The position numbers were made by a program, and so were the translations under genes. A stretch of DNA of 64,000 nucleotides, from NCBI GenBank assembly GCA_041920465.1, contig JBHGXW010000021.1, positions 4,856-68,855 of the forward strand, given 5' to 3'. The notes below the pieces were generated by a model. That model saw only the letters and a list, made by a program, of their open reading frames with translations. It made no database searches and was not told where the DNA came from. This stretch comes from Brevibacillus_H sp041920465. Its GTDB lineage: Bacteria; Bacillota; Bacilli; Brevibacillales; Brevibacillaceae. Below, one piece after another: positions 1 through 7,725 of this stretch (its first letter is position 1; every line of letters starts with the position of its first letter).

Positions 1-249
1 AATCGTAATTCTTGATTCTGAGGTCTGAGCAATCGCTTCAACCCGTTTGGTTAAAGTTGCCTGATTATAAAAAATTTCGGGAGCGTGAACCGCTTCCGAA
101 ACCAACTGAGCCTCTTTGCGCAGCAAATCAGAGAGAGTTTCCATATACGATTTTTCCAATACTTTGGCAAAATAAATGCCCATGAGGAGAAGGACGAGCG
201 AAATAAGACCGAGAATAGTCAGGTTCAACTTCAGGCGAAACCGGTGCAT
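1..249 (-). CDS. phoR: Phosphate sensor histidine kinase PhoR, N-terminal fragment
   Basis: Only the first 83 codons lie in the window; the gene runs off the left edge. The ATG at 249 follows a GGGAGGG ribosome site. The fragment starts with basic residues and a hydrophobic segment of about 20 residues (roughly 8-28, LTILGLISLVLLLMGIYF), then an extracytoplasmic stretch, as expected for the sensor part of PhoR. It begins 14 bases after the phoP stop, so the two are co-transcribed. The kinase domain is not visible, so the identification rests on the start of the protein and on its position after phoP. Confidence 0.8.
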   Translation of the reverse strand, partial: MHRFRLKLNLTILGLISLVLLLMGIYFAKVLEKSYMETLSDLLRKEAQLVSEAVHAPEIFYNQATLTKRVEAIAQTSESRITI

Positions 250-263
250 GCCCTATCCCTCCC

Positions 264-959
264 TTATCCTTCCAACTTGTAGCCAAGACCGCGGACGGTT
301 TTGATATAACGGGGGTTTTTGGTGTCTTCCTCCAGCTTTTCCCGCAGGTGGCTGATATGGACGTCAACAATACGCGAATCACCAATGAAATCATAATTCC
401 AGACTGCGTTTAAAAGCTGGTCACGAGTCAACACCCTTCCCTGATGAGTTGCAAGATGCTGAAGAAGCTCGAACTCTTTGGGAGTAAGCTCCACTTTTTC
501 TTCTCCGCGGTACACTTCATATTTTTCCGGATAGAGCCGGATATTTCCAAACTGAATCATTACATCATCATCAGTAGAGGTAGGCTGAGGAATGGCGTAA
601 ATACGGCGCAAAATCGCTTTGACCCGGGCGACAACTTCACGCGGGCTGAAAGGTTTGGTCAAATAATCGTCAGCCCCCAGTTCCAGACCGAGAATTTTGT
701 CCAATTCATCATCTTTCGCGGTCAAAATCAGGATAGGTGTTTGAATTTTCTCCTGGCGAAGCGTTTTGCATACATCCATCCCATCCATCTTCGGCAGCAT
801 CAAATCAAGGATAATGAAATCCGGTTTCTCCTGACGCGCCATCTCCAACGCTTGAACCCCATCGTGGGCAATGATGCATTCGTAACCTGCTTTCTCCAAA
901 TTAAATTGAAGTAATTTCGCAATGGAAATTTCATCATCTACCACTAAAATTTTCGTCAC
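264..959 (-). CDS. phoP: Phosphate regulon response regulator PhoP (OmpR family)
   Basis: 231 residues. The receiver domain (about 1-120) has the acidic pocket VVDDE, the phospho-acceptor in IILDLMLPKMDG and the conserved Lys in LTKPF. The C-terminal winged-helix domain (about 135-230) has the OmpR-type ELTPKEFELLQHL and RVLTRDQLLNAVW motifs. It should be phosphorylated by the adjoining PhoR when phosphate is scarce and bind phosphate-regulon promoters. The start is GTG at 959 behind AGGAGG with a 10-base gap. The order mdh-phoP-phoR is the classical Bacillus arrangement, which distinguishes it from other OmpR regulators. Confidence 0.93.
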   Translation of the reverse strand: MTKILVVDDEISIAKLLQFNLEKAGYECIIAHDGVQALEMARQEKPDFIILDLMLPKMDGMDVCKTLRQEKIQTPILILTAKDDELDKILGLELGADDYLTKPFSPREVVARVKAILRRIYAIPQPTSTDDDVMIQFGNIRLYPEKYEVYRGEEKVELTPKEFELLQHLATHQGRVLTRDQLLNAVWNYDFIGDSRIVDVHISHLREKLEEDTKNPRYIKTVRGLGYKLEG

Positions 960-973
960 GGTTAAGGTTCCTC

Positions 974-1459
974 CTACTTTCGAAATGGAGCAATATCTTT
1001 TTGGATCTGTTTCAAATCCTGAATGGATTCTTCAATTTTGGCATCTGCCGCCGGCTCACGGCTCGGGTCGTTGAAATCGAACGCGTCAAACAGCGCTTGA
1101 TACCCTTGTTTTCGCTTGTCTAGCGCAGCCAACAGCCTGTCCCGAAACGGTTCAAGCTCGGCTGGAATATTGGCATCGGCTACTTCTCCATAGATGTTAT
1201 CATTAATTCCCATCCCGCTCAGAATGGCGTTCTGCACCTTCGTCCGCTTGATTTCTCCCTTTTTATACATCTCTCGAACTTCAGCTAAAATCTTGACGCC
1301 GTTGGGAGCTTCCTTGTTTACTTCATCCACTATTGCAATAAAATTATTCTTTGCTTGCGCTATTTCTTCCGGGCTTGCCTGCAAGCTGCATCCGCTTGCC
1401 ACCAGCAAAAGCAAGGCAAAGAATAATGTCAGTTTCACCATACGTATCCAGCGATTCAC
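974..1459 (-). CDS. Small lipoprotein of unknown function
   Basis: 161 residues with a lipoprotein signal: basic MNRWIRMVK, a hydrophobic core, and the lipobox VASGC with the lipidated Cys at about residue 24. The mature part is helical and highly charged, with many Lys, Glu and Asp and no recognisable catalytic motif. It resembles small Bacillales lipoproteins annotated only as domains of unknown function (possibly the DUF6376 group, from memory). The start is GTG at 1459 behind AAAGGGG. It lies between the mdh terminator and phoP, so it may be read with phoPR. No function can be assigned. Confidence 0.75.
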   Translation of the reverse strand: MNRWIRMVKLTLFFALLLLVASGCSLQASPEEIAQAKNNFIAIVDEVNKEAPNGVKILAEVREMYKKGEIKRTKVQNAILSGMGINDNIYGEVADANIPAELEPFRDRLLAALDKRKQGYQALFDAFDFNDPSREPAADAKIEESIQDLKQIQKDIAPFRK

Positions 1460-1589
1460 TTGTCTGGCCCCTTTCTCATCTACCTCTGCCCTTTTTTGGT
1501 TTATTTCCTTAGGTTGTTCTATTTCTCTATTCTCACTTATTTAAGTCTGCCAGAAGGAAAAGAGTGTGACAAGTTTTTTTTCGGTAAAG

Positions 1590-1630
1590 AAAAACAGGAA
1601 GGCGTCCTGCACATAGCAGAACGCCTTGTT
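1590..1630 (-). terminator. Rho-independent terminator after mdh
   Basis: On the minus strand an 11-bp stem AGGCGTTCTGC / GCAGGACGCCT (one mismatch) with a TATGT loop is followed by TCCTGTTTTTC. It lies about 18 bases after the mdh stop and separates the TCA-cycle genes from the lipoprotein-phoPR group. Confidence 0.85.
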
Positions 1631-1647
1631 TTACCCTTCCCGGATTA

Positions 1648-2586
1648 CTATACCAATACCTTCATGACATTGCGTACGGATTCAGCCGATTTGTCGAGGG
1701 CTGCTTTCTCTTCAGGGAGAAGATCAAGCTCGATTACTTTCTCGATACCGTTGCCGCCCAACAATGTTGGTACGCCAAGGTACAAGTCGCTGTATCCGTA
1801 TTCGCCTTCGAGGTATGCGATGGAAGGCAGAATGCGTTTTTTGTCTTTCAGGATCGCTTCGGCCATTTGAACCAAGGAAGCAGCCGGTGCATAGTAAGCG
1901 GAGCCGTTGCCCAAGAGGTTAACGATCTCTCCGCCGCCTTTGCGGGTGCGTTCTACGATGGCATCCAAACGGTCTTGCGGAATTAATTTCTGAAGAGGAA
2001 TGCCGCCTGCATAGGAGTAACGAACGAGCGGCACCATGTCGTCGCCGTGACCACCCAATACGAAACCTGTCACGTCTTCAACAGACACGTTCAATTCTTG
2101 CGCTACGAAAGTGCGGAAGCGAGCAGTATCCAGCACGCCGGATTGACCGATTACGCGCTCTTTCGGGAAGCCGGATGTTTTGAAGAACGTGTAGGTCATA
2201 GCATCTACCGGGTTGGACAGAACGAGTACGATGGAGTTTGGTGCATAAGTTTTCACTTGTTCTGCTACAGAGCGCATAATGCCTGCATTGGTGTTAACCA
2301 AATCGTCGCGGGACATGCCAGGCTTGCGGGCGATACCCGCAGTGATGATCACCAGGTCAGCATCCTTGATGTCTTCATAGTTTGCGGTGCCTGTAATTCT
2401 GGCATCGAAGCCCAGAACCGGAGAAGATTCTTCCATGTCAAGTGCTTTTCCTTTGGTTGGGTTCTCCAATTGCGGGATGTCAACCAATACGATATCGCCC
2501 AGTTCTTTTTGGGCCAGAATGAATGCGGTTGTTGCGCCTGTAAAGCCACTACCGATGACAGCAATTTTTTTACGTGTGAATGCCAT
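1648..2586 (-). CDS. mdh: Malate dehydrogenase (NAD)
   Basis: 312 residues, the usual length for the LDH-like malate dehydrogenases of Bacillales, which oxidise malate to oxaloacetate in the TCA cycle. It has the Rossmann motif GSGFTGATTAFILA near residue 12, the substrate-loop segment ARKPGMSRDDL (Arg and Asp contacts), and the catalytic-His segment GGHGDDMVPL. Arg in the ARKPGMSR loop rather than Gln indicates malate over lactate specificity. The ATG at 2586 follows TGGAGGGG. It is the last gene of citZ-icd-mdh and is followed by a strong terminator. Confidence 0.95.
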   Translation of the reverse strand: MAFTRKKIAVIGSGFTGATTAFILAQKELGDIVLVDIPQLENPTKGKALDMEESSPVLGFDARITGTANYEDIKDADLVIITAGIARKPGMSRDDLVNTNAGIMRSVAEQVKTYAPNSIVLVLSNPVDAMTYTFFKTSGFPKERVIGQSGVLDTARFRTFVAQELNVSVEDVTGFVLGGHGDDMVPLVRYSYAGGIPLQKLIPQDRLDAIVERTRKGGGEIVNLLGNGSAYYAPAASLVQMAEAILKDKKRILPSIAYLEGEYGYSDLYLGVPTLLGGNGIEKVIELDLLPEEKAALDKSAESVRNVMKVLV

Positions 2587-2641
2587 TTTATTCCCCTCCA
2601 GATTGTTTTTGGCGAAAAACCTGGCCTTACCTTATGAAACC

Positions 2642-3925
2642 TTACATATTCTTAATAAGAGCGTCAGCGAATTCGGAGCACTTCAGTTCTGTAGCGCCTT
2701 CCATGAGACGAGCGAAATCGTAAGTTACCGTTTTGCTGGAGATGGTTTTCTCCATGGATTGGATGATCAAATCAGCCGCTTCGTTCCAGCCGAGGTGACG
2801 GAGCATCATTTCACCGGAAAGGATAACGGAAGACGGGTTCACTTTGTCAAGGCCTGCGTATTTAGGAGCAGTTCCGTGTGTCGCTTCGAATACCGCATGT
2901 CCTGTCAGGTAGTTGATGTTTGCACCAGGTGCGATCCCGATACCGCCTACTTGAGCTGCCAATGCGTCGGAGATGTAGTCACCGTTCAGATTGAGGGTTG
3001 CCACTACATCGTATTCAGCAGGACGAGTAAGGATTTGCTGCAGGAACGCGTCAGCAATCACGTCTTTTACGATGATTTTGCCTGCTGCTTCCGCTTCTTT
3101 TTGCGCTTTGTCAGCGTCGCCGCCTTCAGCCTTGATGCGGTCGTATTGTGCCCAAGTGAACACTTTGTCGCCATACTCGGCTTCAGCAACAGCATAACCC
3201 CAGTTTTTGAACGCGCCTTCGGTGAACTTCATGATGTTCCCTTTATGCACCAGGGTAACGGATTTGCGTTTGTTGTCGATTGCATACTCGATTGCTGCGC
3301 GAACCAGACGCTCGGTTCCTTCCTTGGAAACCGGTTTGATACCGATACCAGAGGTTTCCGGGAAGCGGATCTTCTTCACGCCCATCTCTTTTTGCAGGAA
3401 GTCGATTACTTTTTTCACTTCAGGAGTGCCTTCAGCCCATTCTACTCCGGCATAGATGTCTTCTGTGTTCTCACGGAAGATCACCATGTCAGTCAGTTCA
3501 GGATGCTTTACAGGAGAAGGAACGCCTTCGAAATATTGAACCGGACGTACGCAAGCGTAAAGGTCGAGCTCTTGACGGAGCGCTACGTTGATCGAGCGGA
3601 TACCGCCGCCGACTGGAGTAGTCAATGGTCCTTTGATCGCGATCAGGTATTCGCGGATAGCAGTAAGCGTATCTTCAGGAAGCCATTCGCCAAATTGATT
3701 GAATGCTTTTTCACCTGCATACACTTCGAACCAGGCGATTTTCTTTTCACCTTTATATGCTTTTTCTACAGCAGCATCCAACACGCGGACAGATGCGTTC
3801 CAGATGTCTGGGCCAGTACCGTCACCTTCGATAAAAGGAATGATCGGATTATTAGGTACGATCAGCTTGCCGTTATCAACTGTTACTTTTTGACCAGATG
3901 TTGGCATGGACAGGTTCTTGAACAA
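2642..3925 (-). CDS. icd: Isocitrate dehydrogenase (NADP)
   Basis: About 427 residues. It catalyses oxidative decarboxylation of isocitrate to 2-oxoglutarate. Visible signatures are PFIEGDGTGPDIW near the N-terminus, the substrate loop GGIRSINVALRQ with the conserved Ser, FRENTEDIYAGVEW, and the late GTAPKYAG segment typical of the NADP enzyme. The frame can extend to GTG at 3934, but the ribosome site GGAG is correctly spaced (8 bases) for TTG at 3925, so that start is chosen; ATG at 3907 is an alternative. Second gene of citZ-icd-mdh, with a hairpin in the gap after citZ. Confidence 0.95.
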   Translation of the reverse strand: MFKNLSMPTSGQKVTVDNGKLIVPNNPIIPFIEGDGTGPDIWNASVRVLDAAVEKAYKGEKKIAWFEVYAGEKAFNQFGEWLPEDTLTAIREYLIAIKGPLTTPVGGGIRSINVALRQELDLYACVRPVQYFEGVPSPVKHPELTDMVIFRENTEDIYAGVEWAEGTPEVKKVIDFLQKEMGVKKIRFPETSGIGIKPVSKEGTERLVRAAIEYAIDNKRKSVTLVHKGNIMKFTEGAFKNWGYAVAEAEYGDKVFTWAQYDRIKAEGGDADKAQKEAEAAGKIIVKDVIADAFLQQILTRPAEYDVVATLNLNGDYISDALAAQVGGIGIAPGANINYLTGHAVFEATHGTAPKYAGLDKVNPSSVILSGEMMLRHLGWNEAADLIIQSMEKTISSKTVTYDFARLMEGATELKCSEFADALIKNM

Positions 3926-3991
3926 GGAAATCACTCCAGACAGTTAATTTATTTAGGAAAGTGAATATATTGATAACCTTCATTACATACG

Positions 3992-4057
3992 TAGGAGAAC
4001 TACCCCGCAACGATGGAAAATTCCAAAGCTACGATGGTAGTTCACCTTACGTTGTGT
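3992..4057 (-). other. Imperfect inverted repeat between citZ and icd
   Basis: On the minus strand ACGTAAGGTGAACTACC is matched about 30 bases later by GGTAGTTCTCCTACGT, giving a stem of about 15 bp with small bulges. No run of T follows, so it is not a standard terminator. As RNA it would sit in the citZ-icd gap, where a stable hairpin can protect or process an operon transcript. Confidence 0.5.
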
Positions 4058-4065
4058 AATTCAGT

Positions 4066-5178
4066 TTATCGTTGATCAATTGGAACGTAGTGTTTGTTCA
4101 CAGGACCGATATAATCAGCGCGAGGGCGGATCAAACGGTTGTTTTCATACTGTTCCATAATGTGTGCAGTCCAACCGGACATACGGCTGATTGCGAAAAT
4201 CGGCGTAAACAAATCGCTTTCCAGACCGAGTGAAATGTATACAGATGCAGAGTAGAAGTCTACGTTAGGTTTCAATCCTTTTTCACCTGTTACCATTTGC
4301 TCGATTTTCACGGACATTTCGTACAATTCTTCACGGCCTACCTGCTTGGTCAATTCTTCGGACATTTTACGCAGCCATTTTGCGCGAGGATCGCCGTCTT
4401 TGTAAACGCGATGACCGAAGCCCATGATTTTCACTTTGTTGTCAAGCGCCTGGCGGATGTAGGATTCTACACGATCCACGGAACCGATCTCTTGGAGCAT
4501 TTTGGCAACTGCTTCATTGGCTCCGCCGTGAAGAGGGCCTTTGAGCGTTCCGATTGCGGAAACCACACCGGAATAAATGTCCGTCAAAGTAGCCACGGTC
4601 ACACGAGCAGCGAACGTAGAAGCGTTGAACTCGTGATCCGCATGCAAAATGAGAGCGGTATCAAAAGCCTTAACAGCGGTTTCAGAAGGCTCTTGACCTG
4701 TCAACATGTAGAGGAAGTTTTGGGCAATGGTGAAGTTTGGATTTGGTGCAACCGGTTCCAAACCTTTGCGGATGCGCTCGAACGCTGCCACGATGGTCGG
4801 AGTTTGCGCCATCAGACGGATCGCTTTACGATAGTTCGCCTCAGAAGACATGTCTTGCGCTTCTGTGTCGTAGAGAGCTAACGAAGAGACAGCTGTACGC
4901 AGGGCAGCCATAGGATGAACGCCTTGCGGATAAGTACGGATGCTATCAATTACTTCTTTCGGTACTTGAGCGTTTGCACCTAACTCCTTTTTCAAGGTTT
5001 CCAGCTGATCGCGCTTCGGTAGCGCTCCATGCCACAGTAAATACACCACTTCTTCAAAGGTAGCTTTTTCAGCCAATTCATCCACATTGATTCCACCGTA
5101 GCTAAGAACCCCATCCACAATGGAACAGATAGACGATTGGGCAGCGACGACTCCTTCCAGTCCTCGAGTTGCTGTCAT
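4066..5178 (-). CDS. citZ: Citrate synthase
   Basis: 370 residues, matching the compact type II-like citrate synthases of Bacillales. The enzyme condenses oxaloacetate with acetyl-CoA. Active-site segments are visible: LHADHEFNAS, GPLHGGANE (catalytic His), and GFGHRVYKDGDPRA (His/Arg). The ATG at 5178 has GGAGAGAG upstream. It is the first gene of citZ-icd-mdh, with a 373-base upstream region holding its promoter. 2-methylcitrate synthase is closely related, but the operon partners support a TCA-cycle role. Confidence 0.95.
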   Translation of the reverse strand: MTATRGLEGVVAAQSSICSIVDGVLSYGGINVDELAEKATFEEVVYLLWHGALPKRDQLETLKKELGANAQVPKEVIDSIRTYPQGVHPMAALRTAVSSLALYDTEAQDMSSEANYRKAIRLMAQTPTIVAAFERIRKGLEPVAPNPNFTIAQNFLYMLTGQEPSETAVKAFDTALILHADHEFNASTFAARVTVATLTDIYSGVVSAIGTLKGPLHGGANEAVAKMLQEIGSVDRVESYIRQALDNKVKIMGFGHRVYKDGDPRAKWLRKMSEELTKQVGREELYEMSVKIEQMVTGEKGLKPNVDFYSASVYISLGLESDLFTPIFAISRMSGWTAHIMEQYENNRLIRPRADYIGPVNKHYVPIDQR

Positions 5179-5551
5179 AAGAACTCTCTCCTTTTCCGTA
5201 AAATGGTCTCTCTATTAAATTGTGAGGCCATCTTCCTTTTACCACCAATAGAATGGTTTAGGCTGAACAAAGGCATCAATCGTAATTTCATCTGTATGGT
5301 GGAAGAAGGGATGAAAGCGAGAGACACCTTTTGTGCTTCAGGACAGAAGATACATCTTGGTGAATGTATTTTCTTTCACTTGGCAATAAAGAAAGATTGA
5401 AACCATAATTCGACAATAATTATAAAAGAAATTTACGATTTTGTGAATGAAAAATGTACAAATTGTCATAATTATACCGTTTCTTGCCTGTGTAGCTTAG
5501 CTTACGGCATAATAGTTACAATAAGGTTACAAAAAGAGAGGAGGGTTAATT
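5179..5551. promoter_or_regulatory. Divergent promoter region citZ / ytvI
   Basis: This 373-base gap holds no convincing gene. A sigma-A-like promoter for ytvI reads TTGCCT at 5484-5489, 18 bases, then CATAAT at 5508-5513. The middle (5400-5475) is very AT-rich and probably contains the citZ promoter on the other strand, but I cannot place its boxes or a clear CcpC or CcpA site. Confidence 0.45.
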
Positions 5552-6697
5552 CTGTCCCAAGAAATATGGTTACGGCTGCTGACACGAATCTTTCAAATCT
5601 CTCGTTTTCTTTTCGTCGCTTTGCTTGTGATTAGCGGCTGGTATTTCATCCGTTTCCTGACACCCTTACTGTTCCCATTTCTAATCGCCTTAATCATTGC
5701 CGTACTGATTAACCGCCCAGTCACTTACATAACGAAAAAAGGGAGATTACCGAGATGGCTTTCTGCCTTGCTTATTCTTTTGCTGCTGCTGGGGGTTCTC
5801 GGCGGACTCGCAACGCTCGTGGTCACGGAAACAGTCGTGGAGATCGGACAACTAATCACGTTGCTGCCTTCCTTTGTCAGTGAATTAACCCAGTATTTGC
5901 AGCGGACGATTAGCCAGGACGTATTAATCGGCATGTACAACCGCTTTACTTTCTTCTACGAACAACTGGATCAAAGCTATAAGGAAACGATCGACAACAA
6001 TGTGGGAAACGCACTGAAGAGCATCTCGCAAACCGGACAAAACCTGGTGGTATCGTTTTTGGCCGGAATCAAGCAGCTGTTGCTTTCCTTGCCGAATCTT
6101 GCCACCGTATCCGTCATCGCCCTGCTTGCTGCGTTTTTTATCAGCAAGGATTTTTATCTCTGGCGTCAACGGATAAGGAAAATTTTGCCTGGCGGATTCA
6201 ACTCGCGTTTGGATGCGATTATTCAAGATTTGCGCGGGGCTTTGGTGGGATTTGTCAAGGCACAGCTGACTCTGATTTCGCTGACAGCGGCAATTGTGAT
6301 TATCGGCCTTTTGATCCTTCGCGTAGATTACGCGATTACGATTGGCCTTTTGACCGGTTTGGTTGATCTGTTGCCGTATCTCGGGACAGGCACGGTGTTT
6401 GTCCCTTGGATCATTTACGCCTTTTTTAAAGGCAAATATTCGCTGGTGATCGGTCTGTCCGTGCTGTACGGCGTGGTTCTGATTTTCCGCCAGATTGTAG
6501 AACCAAAGGTATTGGCTGACAACGTGGGGCTAGATCCCCTGCTTACTTTGATCGCGCTGTTCACGGGTCTCAAGCTGTTCGGATTTGTCGGGTTAATTAT
6601 CGGGCCGGTTTCGCTGGTCTTGATCAATGCGTTAATTCGCGCCAAGATATTGCAGGATATATGGAGTTATATCAAAGGAAAGCCCCTTCTGCCATAA
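5552..6697 (+). CDS. ytvI: AI-2E family transporter YtvI, with a non-ATG start
   Basis: About 381 residues if read from CTG at 5552. It is a polytopic membrane protein with hydrophobic helices at the N-terminus (FLTPLLFPFLIALIIAVLI) and a C-terminal group including GLLTGLVDLLPYLGTG, the conserved motif of the AI-2E/PerM family. The true substrate is unknown. The first ATG/GTG/TTG in frame is TTG at 5621, but it has no ribosome site and would cut the first helix. GAGGAGGG at 5538-5545 lies 6 bases before in-frame CTG 5552 (ATT 5549 also possible), restoring MSQEIWLRLLTRIFQ. Confidence 0.82.
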   Translation: MSQEIWLRLLTRIFQISRFLFVALLVISGWYFIRFLTPLLFPFLIALIIAVLINRPVTYITKKGRLPRWLSALLILLLLLGVLGGLATLVVTETVVEIGQLITLLPSFVSELTQYLQRTISQDVLIGMYNRFTFFYEQLDQSYKETIDNNVGNALKSISQTGQNLVVSFLAGIKQLLLSLPNLATVSVIALLAAFFISKDFYLWRQRIRKILPGGFNSRLDAIIQDLRGALVGFVKAQLTLISLTAAIVIIGLLILRVDYAITIGLLTGLVDLLPYLGTGTVFVPWIIYAFFKGKYSLVIGLSVLYGVVLIFRQIVEPKVLADNVGLDPLLTLIALFTGLKLFGFVGLIIGPVSLVLINALIRAKILQDIWSYIKGKPLLP

Positions 6698-6714
6698 GTG
6701 CGAAGGGGTTTTCT
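6683..6714 (+). terminator. Terminator after ytvI, probably bidirectional
   Basis: CCCCTTC and GAAGGGG flank a 12-base loop, followed by TTTTCT on the plus strand and a T-rich tract on the minus strand. It starts inside the last codons of ytvI and also serves the convergent fxsA gene. Confidence 0.8.
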
Positions 6715-7110
6715 CTAACGCCGATAAAAAAACTGGATCTTGCCCGTCGAAATCATGTGCCACAGCCATTTTTTGAAAAAGTGTCGAATGATCATCCGGG
6801 TATACGGAATCAAAAATACCAATCCGACGACATCAGTCACAAATCCGGGCGTCAACAAGAGCACCCCGCCCACGATGACCAAAATGCCGTCTAATATGCT
6901 ATCAGTCGGCATTTGCCCGCGTGATAGCTCCCATCGGAAATTGCGCATTACCTGCATGCCTTGCTGTTTGGCCAGCCATGCGCCGAGAACACCGGTCAGA
7001 ATCACCAGCGCAACCGTTGACCAGCCGCCAATCACTTTGCCGACCGAAATCAGCCCCCATAATTCAACCGCCGGAACGATGATAAACAAAAGCAATAATA
7101 TGCGAAACAT
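6715..7110 (-). CDS. fxsA: FxsA family membrane protein
   Basis: 131 residues beginning MFRILLLLFIIVPAVELWGL, the FxsA/YtzA family pattern: about four transmembrane helices, with GGVLLLTPGFVTDVVGL as the most conserved segment. The Escherichia coli homologue was named for suppressing F-exclusion of phage T7; the role in Bacillales is not known. The frame stays open to 7284, but that extension overlaps the upstream thioesterase gene and lacks family features, so the ATG at 7110 is taken. Convergent with ytvI and sharing its terminator. Confidence 0.88.
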   Translation of the reverse strand: MFRILLLLFIIVPAVELWGLISVGKVIGGWSTVALVILTGVLGAWLAKQQGMQVMRNFRWELSRGQMPTDSILDGILVIVGGVLLLTPGFVTDVVGLVFLIPYTRMIIRHFFKKWLWHMISTGKIQFFYRR

Positions 7111-7129
7111 GGAAGACCACACCCTTGTC

Positions 7130-7573
7130 CTAGGTCTGTAAGCAGGTACGATCAAATTCGGTTTCCAAGATTTGATACACATCCGGAAAGCTGCGTGCCA
7201 GGCGGAGCGGTTTAAAATCCCGGCTGGTAAAGACGTGATTGGTTTGGCCAAAGACAAGCAACGACTCATCTTCCACTTTGACAATTTCGTAGCGAAAGTT
7301 CAAACGCAGCGGAGTCAACTCATCAATGGCTGTCCTGACCTCGATGAGATCGTCGTATCGGGCGGGAGCTTTGAAGCTGAGGGAAGCATCGGTTACAGGC
7401 AAGAGCACTCCCTTTTCCTCCAACTGGCGATAGGAAAAACCAAGCTCGCGGATTAAGGAAGTCCGTCCAATCTCAAACCAATTTAGATAGTTCGTGTGAT
7501 ACACCACTCCCATTTGATCCGTCTCTGCATAACGTACCCGAAATTTTGTTGATCTATAGACAGGCAAACGCAC
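7130..7573 (-). CDS. Hot-dog fold acyl-CoA thioesterase (YbgC/FadM type)
   Basis: 147 residues with the 4-hydroxybenzoyl-CoA thioesterase signature YAETDQMGVVYHTNYLNW: the Asp, the Tyr-His pair and the hydrophobic helix of the hot-dog active site. It probably hydrolyses acyl-CoA thioesters. The start is GTG at 7573, 6 bases after AAGGAGAGG. It ends 19 bases before fxsA and is probably co-transcribed with it. The acyl group is not predictable from sequence. Confidence 0.88.
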   Translation of the reverse strand: MRLPVYRSTKFRVRYAETDQMGVVYHTNYLNWFEIGRTSLIRELGFSYRQLEEKGVLLPVTDASLSFKAPARYDDLIEVRTAIDELTPLRLNFRYEIVKVEDESLLVFGQTNHVFTSRDFKPLRLARSFPDVYQILETEFDRTCLQT

Positions 7574-7659
7574 GATTGATCCTCTCCTTCATCCTTGCTG
7601 GTTATATTTTACCACATCTGCCGGGAGACTTCGCTGTTTTCCCGTTATTTCCCGCTATG

Positions 7660-7706
7660 TAAGGAAAGAAAGAGCAGACCGCCTTATCCAGGTAAGGCAG
7701 CCTGCT
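7660..7706 (-). terminator. Terminator after pyk
   Basis: The minus strand forms AGCAG-gc-TGCCTTA / TAAGGCG-gt-CTGCT with a CCTGGA loop, followed by CTTTCTTTCC. It lies about 20 bases after the pyk stop. Confidence 0.85.
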
Positions 7707-7725
7707 CTGCTTTGTTTTCCCACTA

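Noticed and set aside
2387..3964. Open frame of 525 codons on the plus strand opposite mdh and icd
   Set aside because: It lies antisense to two clear TCA-cycle genes, has no ribosome site or family motif and has Phe/Cys/His-rich composition typical of a mirror frame.
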